Source of the DNA: Mansonella perstans
Lineage: Eukaryota; Nematoda; Chromadorea; Rhabditida; Onchocercidae
Direction: 5' to 3'
Assembly: GCA_037074765.1 (NCBI GenBank)
Contig: JBAMDO010000016.1
Location: 310,001 to 374,000, forward strand
Length of the DNA: 64,000 bases
Shown here: positions 14,704 through 27,313 of the stretch, piece by piece
Numbering within the stretch: position 1 is the first letter of the stretch
Layout of the letters: every line of letters begins with the position of its first letter
Position numbers and translations under genes: made by a program
Notes under the pieces: model-generated
The model's database searches: none
What the model was told of the DNA's origin: nothing
The model's input: only the letters and a program-made list of their open reading frames with translations

Positions 14704-17700
14704 ATGGCACCATTGAATGTGGATGAATTGCATGAATTGTTTGAAGAAGGTAGTGATAATCCTGAAATAGTAAATCGATGGTATGAACAATTATCAAAGG
14801 TTAGTGCAAAGTATTTGTTAGCTACTTTTCAAACTTTATAAAATGATTCGAATTCGAATTTAAGTTATGATGGAAATTTTACATTCAATTCTGAAGTAAT
14901 TATCAAACGTTAATGCAAAATCGTTTCATAAAGTCCCAAGGAATCACTATTATAATTGAAAACTTAAAAAAAGAAAAATCAGTATTCTAATTTGAAAATC
15001 GTAATATTTAAATTAATATGACTTTTATTTCACTCTTATAAGCATATTAAGCACTGGATGATTATTTATTTACCATGCTATGTTTAAAGTTATCTAGCAA
15101 AAATGAAATCAAATGATTCATATGAGTATTCTTCATCGCAGAAATATTTTTCTTTGCAGGAAATAAAAAATATGTCCTTAAATTTAAATTTAATTTGATA
15201 TTTCCTGGAAGTCCTGCAGTATCGCTTAATTTAGCAACCATTTCATTTGTGCATTAATTTAGTATGAACTGGATGACATCGAAGTATCGGAGACAGTTAA
15301 GCCAATTGTGAAAGCGTTGAAATGGATTATGGAATATGAACATGCAAATGCGGAAGAGTTGAAAGAATTGGCGGTAAAAGAAGCGATGGAAATGGAAGAG
15401 AAACAAGAAAATTGGGAGGAAGAAAAAGAAAACATGAATGTATGCTATTTAGTAATCAAAATAATTAATGTAATTAATTGGCAATTTGTGTGATCACACG
15501 AGTTCAGTCAATCAGGAGGAACAAATGATGAAGAAGACATTTTTTATGACCCTTAATTGAGCTATTCTGGAATGAAAAATTATTCCAAACTGTTCTATTT
15601 AGCAATAATGATTGTTTTTTGAGCAATTCATCATTGCGCTCATTAGTGATTGCATTAATAATGAATAGCAATAATTAATGAATGGTATAATGGAAAAGAA
15701 TTGAGCTAAACTTAATCATTTGGACATTCAGAAAGATATTCAGAGAATCGTAAACTTATCAGATGCTCATTAACTTATGAAAGATGCAGTCAACGTTCAT
15801 TCTACACAATTTTTTGTCAAGAATTCTAATTTTCTTTTGCACTTCGAAGTTACCAAATTTTAGAAGAAATTTAAAAAATTTAGTTAACTTAAATTCAATT
15901 TATTTTACAGCTTGAATTTAACCTTTTGCCTTACAGCTTGAACTCAAACTTTTGCGTGAGCGCATAGGTGCCACAACAAATGCCAAAGATCTCCGTGAAG
16001 CATTTCAAGTACGAATTAATAGTTTAACGGAAGAGAATGCTTATCTAAAGAAAAGAAATGAAGAACGGTTATCCATTTTTGATTCATTTTTATTTTTCAA
16101 TATAAAATGCCGAAAAAAAGTAGCTCAAACCTGCGAATGAGTTAAAGAAGAAAAAGAAAAATTCGAATTTACATTTCCAATTTAACATTCCGGTGAAATT
16201 TCATCAGAACTAAAAGTAACAGTTGAATATAATGGCTTATTTTAGCGACCGTGAATTAGCAGAACAAATTGATAAGACTGAGAGATTAAGTGTCCGCCTA
16301 GAACAAGTTAAGAATGAACGATCTAAACTTATTCGACAGGTATAACTTCAAATATTTCCCCCAACTTTTGGCAGTACTTCAAATAATCTGAAGCATTTTA
16401 ATTCAAAATCATTTTAGCAAGCAATTCTGGATGATTCCATTCATGAATTAAGCCGGAACCTTGAGTGTAAATCAGAAGCATCTGCAGTTAATGAAGCTGA
16501 TGCATGTAAATTGCGACAACGAAATCAACAAGCTGCATTACTTTCCAAACAACTTCAGGTCCATTCTTAGATGCTTAAGTAAATAAAGTTCAGTGCAACA
16601 CAGGAATTCGCAATAGCTTTTGCTTTAAATTCCCCGAAGATCGGGAAAAGATACGTAAGTAAACTATTATCGTCAGGAAGTGGCACAACAAAATGATGAA
16701 CTACGAGCGGAAATTGAGCAACTTTCAAAAGCGCTTACTTCAGCAACAAAATTTATAGAGGACACCGCTCAGAATTATCAGACAGTCTACGGACAATTAT
16801 TGGAAAGTGAAAAGATAATCGAACGTTTAACCAACGATAATGAATTACTCAGTAAAAAGGTAAAAGTATACGAACTTCGTACATTCTCGCATTCTCCTTC
16901 TAATTATCACCAATCGAAACATATTCTTTATCTGCCTACCAAACTTGAATCAATCATTAGACCATGGATCATTATCTTAATTATTATTATTTATTTTTCA
17001 TTTGCCTATTTGTTTATTATTTATTTATCAGTTAATTTGCTTATTTACTATGAGCTATGATTTATGAACTACGAACCATGGATCATGATTTATAAACTAT
17101 GACCTATGAACTTTGGGCATGATTCATAATCCATGGGCCATAAATGATGATATATGAAGCAGGATCTAAGAATAATAACTATAAGCAATTAAATATTAAT
17201 TTCAATTACAAATTAGTAATTAGTCATTTATTATTACTTTAATACCCTCGTTAATATCATTATTATTATTGTTTTATCTATTAGAATTATTCATCACTAC
17301 TTTATTCAATCCTCGTTTAATACTTCTTCAAATAATTTCGTACATAACTCAATAATTAGAAAATAAAAAATTTAAAAGCTATATAAAAAATAAACGGGAA
17401 GAAGAAAGAAGTTAAAAGTGATAGGAATAGTTATCGGACAGAAGAATTATTACTCAATTCTAAACATTAAGCTCAAACTCAAACTTCATTGGTTTTTAGT
17501 TAATGAAGTTTAACTAATTGTATGACTTTTTCTATAAAAAATTAAATTTTTTTTTGTACATGTTTGAGCTTAATTACATTTCAGCTTGAAGGTGACAAAG
17601 TGATATCTGAAAACTTGGGAAATGGTGACAAAAACTTAATGCAACATTACAAGGTATAACTTTAATTGCTTTGAAACTTTCACTGAAAAGATGTCATCAA

Positions 17701-20700
17701 ATGACAAGATTTTAAAAGCATTGGTTATTTTCATTTATTTATATACAAATAGTTGCTAAAGAAGTATTAAATTTGAAGGCAACAGATATATCTGGTAAAA
17801 AAGTTCACACAACTACACTTTACCTGAACGTACAGCAATATTACAATGCTTATGCAATAATGGTATACGGTATAAAGTTCAGAAATTATCCATATGAAAT
17901 TTTTAGGAATTGCTTCAAAACAAAGATGAGCAAATTGAAGCCTTGCAATTGAAATATGAAACTTTGCAAGTTTGTTTTTAAGTCTTAAAAATTTAACCAA
18001 GCAAAAACAAATTCGTTAATTTTTTTAAAGCAGGAAGCGATTGATAAATTTTTGGTAGTTGCTTTGCTTCTATAAAATATAACAGTGACATTTCTTCTAG
18101 AGATGCTGAACATTTCTTTGGTCAATTTCAAAAAAATCATGTAAAATTTGTGCTAGGCATTGATCCAATCGATAAAGTATGAAAATGACTAATCAAACAG
18201 TTCTGCTAAATTTTACCACACCTCATGCATTTGGTTCATGTTCAGGAAGATTGTTTTAAAATTTCATTGCAATTTCATGTTGAATTACAAGAGTTACAAG
18301 CACAAGATGTGCTCGCGAAAGATGAAAAAGAGATGGAAAGATTACGAGTAGAACTTCTGGATGCTACCAAAGCAGCTCGACAACTTTTCGATGTGGCAGT
18401 AAAGAGTGATAAAGTCGATAACATGTCAGTTGTACAAATGCAATGCAAAATTACAGCGCTCACTGAGGTTATCCACCATTCTGTTTGAATTTTCTAAACA
18501 TTGTTAAAATTTTAGAAATATTTTCTTTATGAAAGGATTAGTTTAGAGCAAATAAAAAAGTATTGCAGACTGTCAACAAATTGCATGCTGAAATTAAGCA
18601 ACATGAAATGGAAAATAACGAACTTGTGCGTAGCACAGAAATAAAAGATGCCGAAAATCAGAAGTTGAACGCTGAATTGAAAAGGTTGCGCACGGTGAAT
18701 TTTAAATTTGATTTCTCAAAAGATTCACAGTCTATGGCCTATAAGTTAGGGAAGCAGTTCCTCAGAAAGTTGAATATGTGACATTTCTAAAAATGTTGCT
18801 GACATTTGATATTTCCGAAAAAGCTGAAGTGTGCAGCATTTTTCGGGAAGGTTAAAATATATTATTCTCCAAAAAGCTAAATTAATTATTTTGATAGAAA
18901 AAACCAATTAATGAATCGAGTCGTCGGCACCAGAATACGAATAATAAGTGTGTGCTAGTTTTATAGAAAATTCTTAAATAAGAATTTATTTATTAATCTA
19001 CGAGAATTGTAAACTTTTTCAGGAAATATTTGGAAGTGCCGAAGATGAAATTATTCGTTTGGAAAAACAGCTCAGGTTTCGAGAACAGCAGATAGAAAAA
19101 TTGACAGCTAAATGCTCACTGTTACAAATTGAATTGAGTTCTGCTTTTGATACTTCCGATTACACATTAGCAGATTCCATTTCTGCAACAAAATCTGTTG
19201 AGAAATCGTTGAGACTGAAACAAGACAAACCTGATGATAGAAGTGAAAGAGAGCCGGAAAAATCCTTCAAAAAAAGTTCAGTAAGCACGGTGAAAATCAA
19301 GAAGAAATCTATAAAAGCTAAGAAAAGAAAGAAACAATATGAGGGAAGCCTAGAAAGTTTGGAAGCTAGTGCAATGATCATTTCTTCACTCAATCATGAA
19401 TTGATGCTACTCATGCAGGTTTCAATTTTAATTCTTATCACTTATTTTAATTACCAAAATAATGTATGCCATTTATGTTACCTTAACTTAAAATAAGTTT
19501 AATGTAGCAGTTCTTAAAAATTACAATCATTAAAAGCTCCAAATCATTTCTGGTCTTTCTTCTCTGTTCATTTAATAAAATATTCTATTTGGTAAATTTT
19601 TTCATTTTAAAGGAATTAGACGAGAAAGATCGTCAATTGCAATGTATGGAGAAAAACATGCAACATGCAGCATGCAGTATTGATGAACTAAAAGTGAACT
19701 ATTTCAATCTGCAGAAAGAAGTATCTATGAAAGAGACAACACAACACAATAAAACCATCGATGAATTACGTCAACAGATGGAGTGCTATGAGATTAAAAT
19801 TGAAGATTATCAGGTGAAATATTGTAGTGCTTAACAAAGAAGTATCAAAAATTTCAAATAATTAAAAATTTCTAAATTTTCAAAATTTCAAATAGTAGAA
19901 AAGTTCTGCTACAGCCAATGAAAATGATTCATGTTTGAGAATAAAATCAAGAAATGATTGAAAAGTATAGGCTAATTGTTTTCTTTCCAAAGAATGATAG
20001 CCTATACATCGATTCTTTTGTCTCTTCGTTCCTTTGTCCATTATCATCTTATCAACCACTGGATCAAGCTAAATAGTAAATGTTGGTGTTTTATTCTTTG
20101 ATATCACATAATAATCAGTAATATCTATGATGAAGATATTTAATTAATTTAGATTAATTCTAAATAAAATAAACTTCAAGAAATTGGCCAATTCGATACG
20201 ATTAAGTGGAAATGAGATGGAACAAAAAGTGGAAGAAATGAACAGACAAGTAATCGCAGAACGATTAAAAAATTTTCAACTTGTTCGAAAGCTAGAAGTT
20301 GCTGAAAGGAATCGAAATAGCCAAAATGTTGAATATCGGAAACTTGAAAAGAGCTATCGAGAACAGCGTTTGCTACACGTCAAGCAACTTAAGACTGCCA
20401 ATTATGAATCAGTAAATGTTTATTGTTTTAAATTTAAATAAATTTTCGTTTCTTAAATTTGAAATTTCCTTTCAATTCTTTTGCAAAGAAACAATATTTT
20501 GAGAGTTTTCATTGAAGCAAGGTATATTCAAGGGTCCAAAGAAAGAAACAGTAAATAAATTTACTTAAAAGTTTATTCCACTTAAGTTTTAGTCTGGATT
20601 TTTAAGAATTCGATGAAAAAAATATGGTCAAAGCTTTCCTGGCATGTCATTTTTTTCAGGATTTGGCATCAATTGAGATAGCCCGTCTTCAGACACTTTT

Positions 20701-23700
20701 ACTACATTCTGTCCCTAAACGAGATTATGATAAACTATTGGCACAGTATAAACAAATGTTAATTTCTGATGATAACTATAAATCGACAGATGACTTCAAG
20801 AGTAGTAAAAAGGTTAGAGGAAATATTGCATTTTAATTGAATCTTCCAGAAAGAGAATCCGGCAAGTATAGCAAATATGAGATTGACCAGTCATTAATCT
20901 GTGGGACTTCAATGAATGTAAAAGTGTGAAAGTGAATTGCTTTTACCATCAAATTACTTTGTAAAAAGCAACAAATTAAAAACGTGTGCATTAATGAAAA
21001 AGCAATTTACATATGAATTAAAAAAAAAGTGAAACATTTTGTAGCAAGTTAAGATGTGGACGTTGAAGAGGTATTGATGAACACATTTAGCTAAGTATGA
21101 TTCGTTTCAGGAAAATGAATACCTCGTTGTAAATCTTTTGGAAATGAGCGATGAAACAAAGAATGCAGAAGTTACGATGGAAAATGCTCATTTAAAGGCA
21201 CTTTGATTTTCAAAATTGAAAAATGAATTAAAGCCTTTCTTTGAATAATAATCACATCTTTTGGCTTTTTCAAATGATGTAGCAATTCAATTTGATAAGC
21301 GATAGCTCGTTGCTAATATATTATTAGGCTATCACTGAATTATTAAATGGGTAAGTTACAGATACGCAAGTAAAAATTATGAGTAAGGTAAATATCATTC
21401 GATGAAAATATGCATTACGTGTATGTAGTACATACATACACACCTAGATTTGTAGGCAAAAAAAGTCCTTACAATCAGATGAGTTTGGAAACCTTTTACG
21501 AGACAGTAAATTCGTAATATTTCAATTGTAAGATTTTTATTTAGGAAATGATAAATATTCAAAGAAGCCAAAATGAATATTGGCAAAATGAACTGAGCAA
21601 AATTCGAGAACAGAATGACGAAATGATGCAATTTCTGGAAGATGTGGAAAGTGAATCGCAGATGAAAAGCTTATTGGTTGCTTTAGAACGACGTTTTCTA
21701 AAAGCACTTTCGGATCGGGCGCAATTTTCACAGAATCAAAAATTAACCGACCAGCAATTAATGGATCAACAGAATGAATTTTCTAGGAAAAAACGAATTT
21801 GGACAAATGAGAAGAAGAAATTGATCCAGGTGATTAGATCGTTGCAGTTACTCTTTCAGGTTAGCCAATTTGAAATTTTTACTTTTTTCCTTGACCAAGC
21901 AATAAAAACGAAGTGTAACTCTTAGTCTTTAGTATTAATGAAGAATTATTTCACGTTTACTCCGCTTACCGCTGCTCTTCGAATAAGTTTGAAGTGAATG
22001 ACACAGTAATGTACCAATACAAGCAAACCTAATTTTTTTAAACTTGCCTTCATCTAAGCTATCAAGTAAAAGACAATGATGAAAGAAAAATATGCAATAA
22101 AAAGAAACAAAAATTTACTTAGCTATTAAATAAATTATAAAAGATTAAAATTGACATTCATTAAATTTCACAAAAAAAAAAAAAAAGACAAATTTTTTCT
22201 TTACTTTTTTAGCGTACGCAATCAAATTCAATGGAATTAATAACTGTGCAACAAATGTCACAATACAGGGAAAAATTTATTGAAATCAATGCTAACTATG
22301 CAAAAAGTCAAAAATATAAAGAAGAGGTAAATTTGTGAGATTGCTTTTGTTGAAAAGATTACTTCATGTCTTTCTATCAGTAAGGATAGAAGTTTAAAAG
22401 TTCACAAATTGTGTAACACAAAAAAATCTACAGGGAAAGGATTGAAATTGAAATGTAAATTTTCTTTTGACCAATCAGAGACTGTTCTAGATTGAACGAG
22501 AAAAGGAAGAATTAGATTTGCAATTACGACATGCTGAAGCACTACGAAAAAGTTATGAATTATTGCAAGAAAATGACTATAATGTGATTAAATTGAGAAA
22601 AAGTTTACAAGCCAGTCATTTAAATATGCTCACTGCAAAGAAACAACTTGAAAATGCTCAATTACAGGTGTATTTATTTGAATTATCATCTGAACTTTTT
22701 CCGAAGTTAAATATTGAAAATTAATTTTCACTTGTACCAGGCATTGATCATTTAATCATATGCATTTTACGAAAATGAAAAAGTTCCGATGATTCTTTGA
22801 AATGAAAGAAAAAAATTCAATCAATTATTTTTTGTCTCTTTTCTAAAGAATGCAACTAAAAATTAGTTTTCGATATTTAACTTCAAGAAAGGAGCCTTTT
22901 GTGGCTCATGAAACAAGCCGAAATTTTTCTTGCTGCTTTTTTACGACAACAATTTGTAAGTGACAATAATTTTAGAAAAGACGATAAACGAAAGAATTTA
23001 CAAATGGATTAAATCAAATTTGTATGAAACATTCAATTTCCAATTTTGAGTATTTTTTCAGATACAAAGAAAAGATGAACAGATTCAGAATTTGAAAGAA
23101 AGAATTGACAGTCAACAAAGAGAAATTGAAGATTTATTTGCAGCAACTTTTAAAATATCCGATTTTGATGATGAAAATGGAACATTTAATGAATCCATTA
23201 GTGCTCTCGCTACTGATGAACTTCTTTCAAATGTAGGAAAAGAAAATAGAAGGAAGTCTGAATTGAAATTAGTTGTTGAGGATGCTAGTGATAAAAAAGA
23301 AAGCTTGGGAATTGAAGAGAGAAAAGATGAGACACCAACAGAAACCATTGATAGTGAATCGGATGTCAAATATCATACGACAACTGAATTTCGTGCAACA
23401 GCTAATATACATAGAATTGCGCACACTCATTCGGAGGAATACATGAAAAAATTGAATTATATCAGTGAAACTGCTAAACTGTGCATTGCAAATTATAAGG
23501 TTAGTTGTGTGGACATTGTGTGGAATTTCAAATTTTTATAAAATTAAATCAAGGAAATTTCTGAAGAAATACATTTGCATTGTAACGAAATCAAGCGCAA
23601 TGAATGTATCAATAATCGTAGTTAATTTAAAAAAAAATTCCTTCGTTTCGACATTTTTTCTTCTTTTGTCGTCCCATACTGAAATGAAATTCCAGGAACA

Positions 23701-26575
23701 ATTGAAGTATAAAGATGAAGTGATTGAAAAATACAAATCATTGCTAAAAGTTATGCCGGAAGAAGCAAATGCGCAAGAAATCATCATCAATGGTTCAGCA
23801 TCGGTTGTGAATGATTTAGCAAAACAAACATCAAAGTTGCGAACAGCAAGCGAAATTTTGTCGCAAGATCACGACACTGATATAGAAGCAAAAGATATGG
23901 AAATAGTTAAATTGCGAAATGAAATCGAACAATTCATTAAGGCAAATCGAAGACTTACAAAAGATCTTCAACACTTTCATAATCGAACTAAAGATTATGC
24001 CGAAATTAGTACGCAGACTGATTTGCTTACGATCAGTGATAGTGACGATGTTGATGATGATGATAAGATTGCGGAAGAAATTATTTCAAATGAAGAAGCT
24101 AACTTAGTTAATACGACAGAAGAATCGAGAAATAGCACTACTAGCCAGAAACCATCAGCAGTTACGAGAATAACGACATTATCATCGAGACAATCTGTGA
24201 AGCATGCAATACCAACTGAAATAACTGATGGACAAAATGACAATCACGTTCTAATGGAAACAGTGAGAAGAGAGGAATCCAGAATGATGATAATGCGTAT
24301 GGAAATTCGAGATTTAAAACAACGTAATGCTGCATTACATATTAAAAATCAGGTTTCATGCTTTGTTTTTTCCATATATGAAAATTTCTGTGGCCTAATA
24401 TATCAATTATATTCACTTGGAACGATTTATGTCACATTTTGCGTACTTCACGTAAAGAACTTTCAATATGACAACATTTTGGAATATTTAGCTCAAGTCC
24501 AATTTATATCTTAAGGAACTGGAAAAAGCATGTGAAAATATTCGAGCCCAAGCATTGTCTGAAATTAAGCAGAGCTATACGTCCAATATTAATGTCGAAA
24601 CCGAAGCTCTTGTTATGAGGTAGAAGTTTCTTGAAAGCTAAAATAAAGAAAAATGAATTAATTAATTCCGTTGAATATTGATTTAATCAGCACATTTACT
24701 ATAGAATTAATTAATGATTAATTTTCAAACTAATTAATTTATATTTCGAAGGAAACAATGACTTCCTCGGCCATGTAACAAGCATTCAATGAGAAAAGTA
24801 AAAAAGAAATAGATTTGATTTGAATCAGCTGATATCCTGAGAGCTAAATTAGCTGCCGGAGAATGAGATGTTCCTTCCACTTCTTTCACATTCAGAACTG
24901 ACATCTTCAACAATTCATTCCAGACTTCAGAAAGAACTTTCTGATCTTAAAACAGAAGCAGGAAATCAGAGGAAATTGATCCGAAAACAAAAAGAAATCA
25001 TTGATCGATTTGAGGAAAATCAATCCGTTAAAAATACACAAGTTTGCTTTCGATGTCCTTTCTTTCATGTTTTATAATAATTCAAATTCTCGATTTTTTT
25101 CTTCATTCGAAATTTACAAGTTTTGATTATGTTAGTAGCAAGTTATCTAGTTTCTTAAAGGAACAAGTATCAAGATGGCATGAAAAGAAAGCAAGTGAAA
25201 GTAACATAAGTCTGCTTCGGAAGAAATTGAAAAAGACGGAGCAACGTGAACAAGAAGCATGCCAGAAATTAAACAAGCTTAATGAGCAAATGAAACAGCT
25301 GTACAAATGTGAGAACAGTCGAAGTGCTGAACTGAAAAAATTGCAAGAAATGATAAGGGAATTGAAAAGTAATAAGGAAATGAGCGATTTGCAAGTGGAA
25401 ATACTGAATGATCGCTTGAAAAGAGCGGAAGAAACAAATATATATTTGAATGAGAAAATTATTCAAATCAGAAAGGTTTCTACCATGTTTAATTTTATAG
25501 GTTGAGGATTCTTTTCTTTCTTAAATTACAATTTGGCACCAATTTAAATTTTGCTTTCTTTTAGCTTTTTTTTTATATCTCACTTCTTCATAGATATACT
25601 TTACACATAAGCCATTAGTATGTTATGAAGACCGCGATGATAATCACTAAAGTAAATCACTAAATGTCAAGCAAAATTAGGTTATTATTGTTATTAACTA
25701 TCAAATTAATAAATAAGATTATTCCCGAAGTTATATTAATTTTCATTTTAGGAAAATAGCGAATTATTGTTAAGTATTAGTGAGAAGGAAAAAATACCGG
25801 AAGATGCAAAAAGAATGGATGATACTGATGAAACAAATAGAATCCAAGCAGAACAGAGTACACACGGTGAAGAGTTATTATGTAAGCTGAAAGAAAAATC
25901 TGAACAGGTTTTTTTTTTCTGTTCTATTCTTCACATGAAGTCACGGAAGATGACAATTGGTTAATGAAAAAGTCAGGAAATTCTAATGTTAAAATAATAA
26001 AAATTGTAAATCAGATCTAAATCAGGAAACAAAAATTCTGTTAAAAAAGAAAAACAAAATTTGGTATTTCCAGGTCAGTGATTTATTAAGGCAATTAAGT
26101 AAACTGGAAGCGGAAGTTGAAGAGCAGCATGAAGAGATCCAGTCACTCAATGATAAATTAAATGATCGGAAATACGACTGTGGAGCGGTTGCCGTCCTAC
26201 GCGATAAACTTATGGCCAAAGAAAAAATTATCGAACAACAAGTTGTCTTTTATCTGCTTGCAAAAATATTACTTAACTTTTCAATCATTTTATAATGAAT
26301 GATATCCAATTTATGGATGAATTAAATCTTGATATTTAAATTGAGCAACTCACGTTCCCCAATGTTTGTATCAATTGGCATTTCTTTAAATTAATAATTT
26401 TATCATCCATAAGGCTATACTGCCTTTAACTCCTAACGTGTAAATTCTTAAACGTACCGTAGTGAAAGTATTGCCTAGCGTTCTCAGTTTCCATTTTCCA
26501 AACTTCATCAAATCCGATTTTCAGCAACAACGAATCGAAGAGTTGGAAAAAGAGAAGTGGCAGAACTTGCTATAG
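14704..26575 (+). CDS. cep-290: CEP290-like centrosomal/ciliary transition-zone coiled-coil protein
   Basis: Twenty-six exons: 14704-14799, 15263-15439, 15937-16067, 16246-16339, 16418-16558, 16677-16859, 17585-17653, 17907-17969, 18246-18467, 18569-18694, 19023-19418, 19613-19813, 20181-20411, 20660-20812, 21111-21197, 21545-21859, 22213-22326, 22491-22667, 23062-23499, 23696-24352, 24516-24619, 24924-25041, 25161-25475, 25752-25907, 26074-26241, 26525-26575. About 1660 residues, almost all heptad coiled coil, with an acidic interruption in exons 19-20. Recalled landmarks of CEP290 occur in the right order: N-terminal YEQLSK block, ELDEKDRQL after a SLNHELMLLMQ segment, LKKLANSIR, QLKYKDEVIEKYKSLL, and an SRWHEKK element near the C-terminus. 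The family tethers membrane to axoneme at the ciliary transition zone; in nematodes this means sensory neurons. It is shorter than human (about 2480). Uncertain points: the donors of exons 15 and 16, and the start of exon 9. Confidence 0.8.
16860..17584. other. cep-290 intron with ATT tracts and an ATGAACTATGA-like degenerate repeat
   Basis: The intron holds ATT/TTAT low-complexity sequence at about 16980-17050. It then holds a drifting repeat of ATGAACTATGAACCATGG-like units at about 17046-17160. No exon is visible. Confidence 0.6.
26019..26054. repeat. 36-bp direct repeat, copy 1 (end of cep-290 intron 24)
   Basis: Identical over 36 bases to 26613-26648 (core CAGGAAACAAAAATTCTG) and weakly similar beyond, through TGGTAT. 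This copy lies just upstream of the acceptor of exon 25. Confidence 0.85.
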
Positions 26576-26938
26576 CATTTATAAATCATATTTTTGGGAA
26601 TGAATGAAGAAAAAATCAGGAAACAAAAATTCTGTTAAAAAAGAAAAAAAAAACCTGGTATATTATTATTTCGATACTTTTTTGATCTAGTTCAGTAAAA
26701 CTTACCAGTGAATTTCTTTTTTTGCACGAAAATGATACTGAATGACGAAATCACAGCAGTGTAAATACATTCTTTATTTAATAAAGGATTAATAACATTC
26801 ATCATGTGGATACAAAAATTTCCAAACAATAAAACATAATTCAGAATTAATCAATTTGAGAACTCTGTAAATAGCCTGCTTTAATCCGAAAAAACAAAAA
26901 CATTACTGTACAACTAATGTAAACAACAAATAAACGAA
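26576..26938. terminator. Convergent 3' region of cep-290 and trmt-112 with overlapping poly(A) signals
   Basis: TTTATTTAATAAA near 26773-26786 reads AATAAA on both strands (minus complement at 26773-26778, plus at 26780-26785). It lies about 205 nt after the cep-290 stop and about 160 nt after the trmt-112 stop. The interval also carries the second copy of a 36-bp repeat (26613-26648). It contains no gene. Confidence 0.6.
26613..26648. repeat. 36-bp direct repeat, copy 2 (just after cep-290 stop)
   Basis: Second copy of the element at 26019-26054, 38 bases after the cep-290 stop codon. Confidence 0.85.
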
Positions 26939-27313
26939 CTACTTGATTTCATTTGCATCTGTAAGCATATTTGGTATACCTTCACGAATCGGAAAAACTC
27001 GTTCACTTTCAGGACACTTCAGTTCACCTTCGATAACTTCTACGCATACCAATAAGCGATGCAATTCATTCTTCAGCTCTTCATCGTCCAGTTTTTCAGG
27101 CAATTGTTCGGGCAATTTATCACCTTCACCAATACTTAGCGCTGCTTCTCGAAAAACGTTATAATTTAGCTTTGGAATCATCCGTAGTACAAATGACTCA
27201 TTGTATTCGTGTTGCGTTATTTCCTTCTTTTTCGCCGATAAAATCAGTGGATAACCCTCCGTGACACCTTTCAGGAAAGCTGATGATAAGAAATTATGCG
27301 TAAGTAATTTCAT
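26939..27313 (-). CDS. trmt-112: TRM112-like multifunctional methyltransferase activator
   Basis: A single uninterrupted exon encodes 124 residues, the family's normal length. It opens MKLLTHNFLSS and has FVLRMIPKLNY in the middle. Near the end is VIEGELKCPESERVFPI followed by REGIPNML, the diagnostic Trm112 C-terminal half. The protein has no catalytic site. It stabilises and activates methyltransferases acting on tRNA, rRNA and the release factor eRF1 (TRMT11, ALKBH8, BUD23/WBSCR22, METTL5 and N6AMT1 in vertebrates). The zinc-coordinating cysteines of yeast Trm112 are reduced here to the CPES cysteine, as in the animal form I recall. It is convergent with cep-290. The lack of introns contrasts with every other complete gene in the window. 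Confidence 0.96.
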   Translation of the reverse strand: MKLLTHNFLSSAFLKGVTEGYPLILSAKKKEITQHEYNESFVLRMIPKLNYNVFREAALSIGEGDKLPEQLPEKLDDEELKNELHRLLVCVEVIEGELKCPESERVFPIREGIPNMLTDANEIK

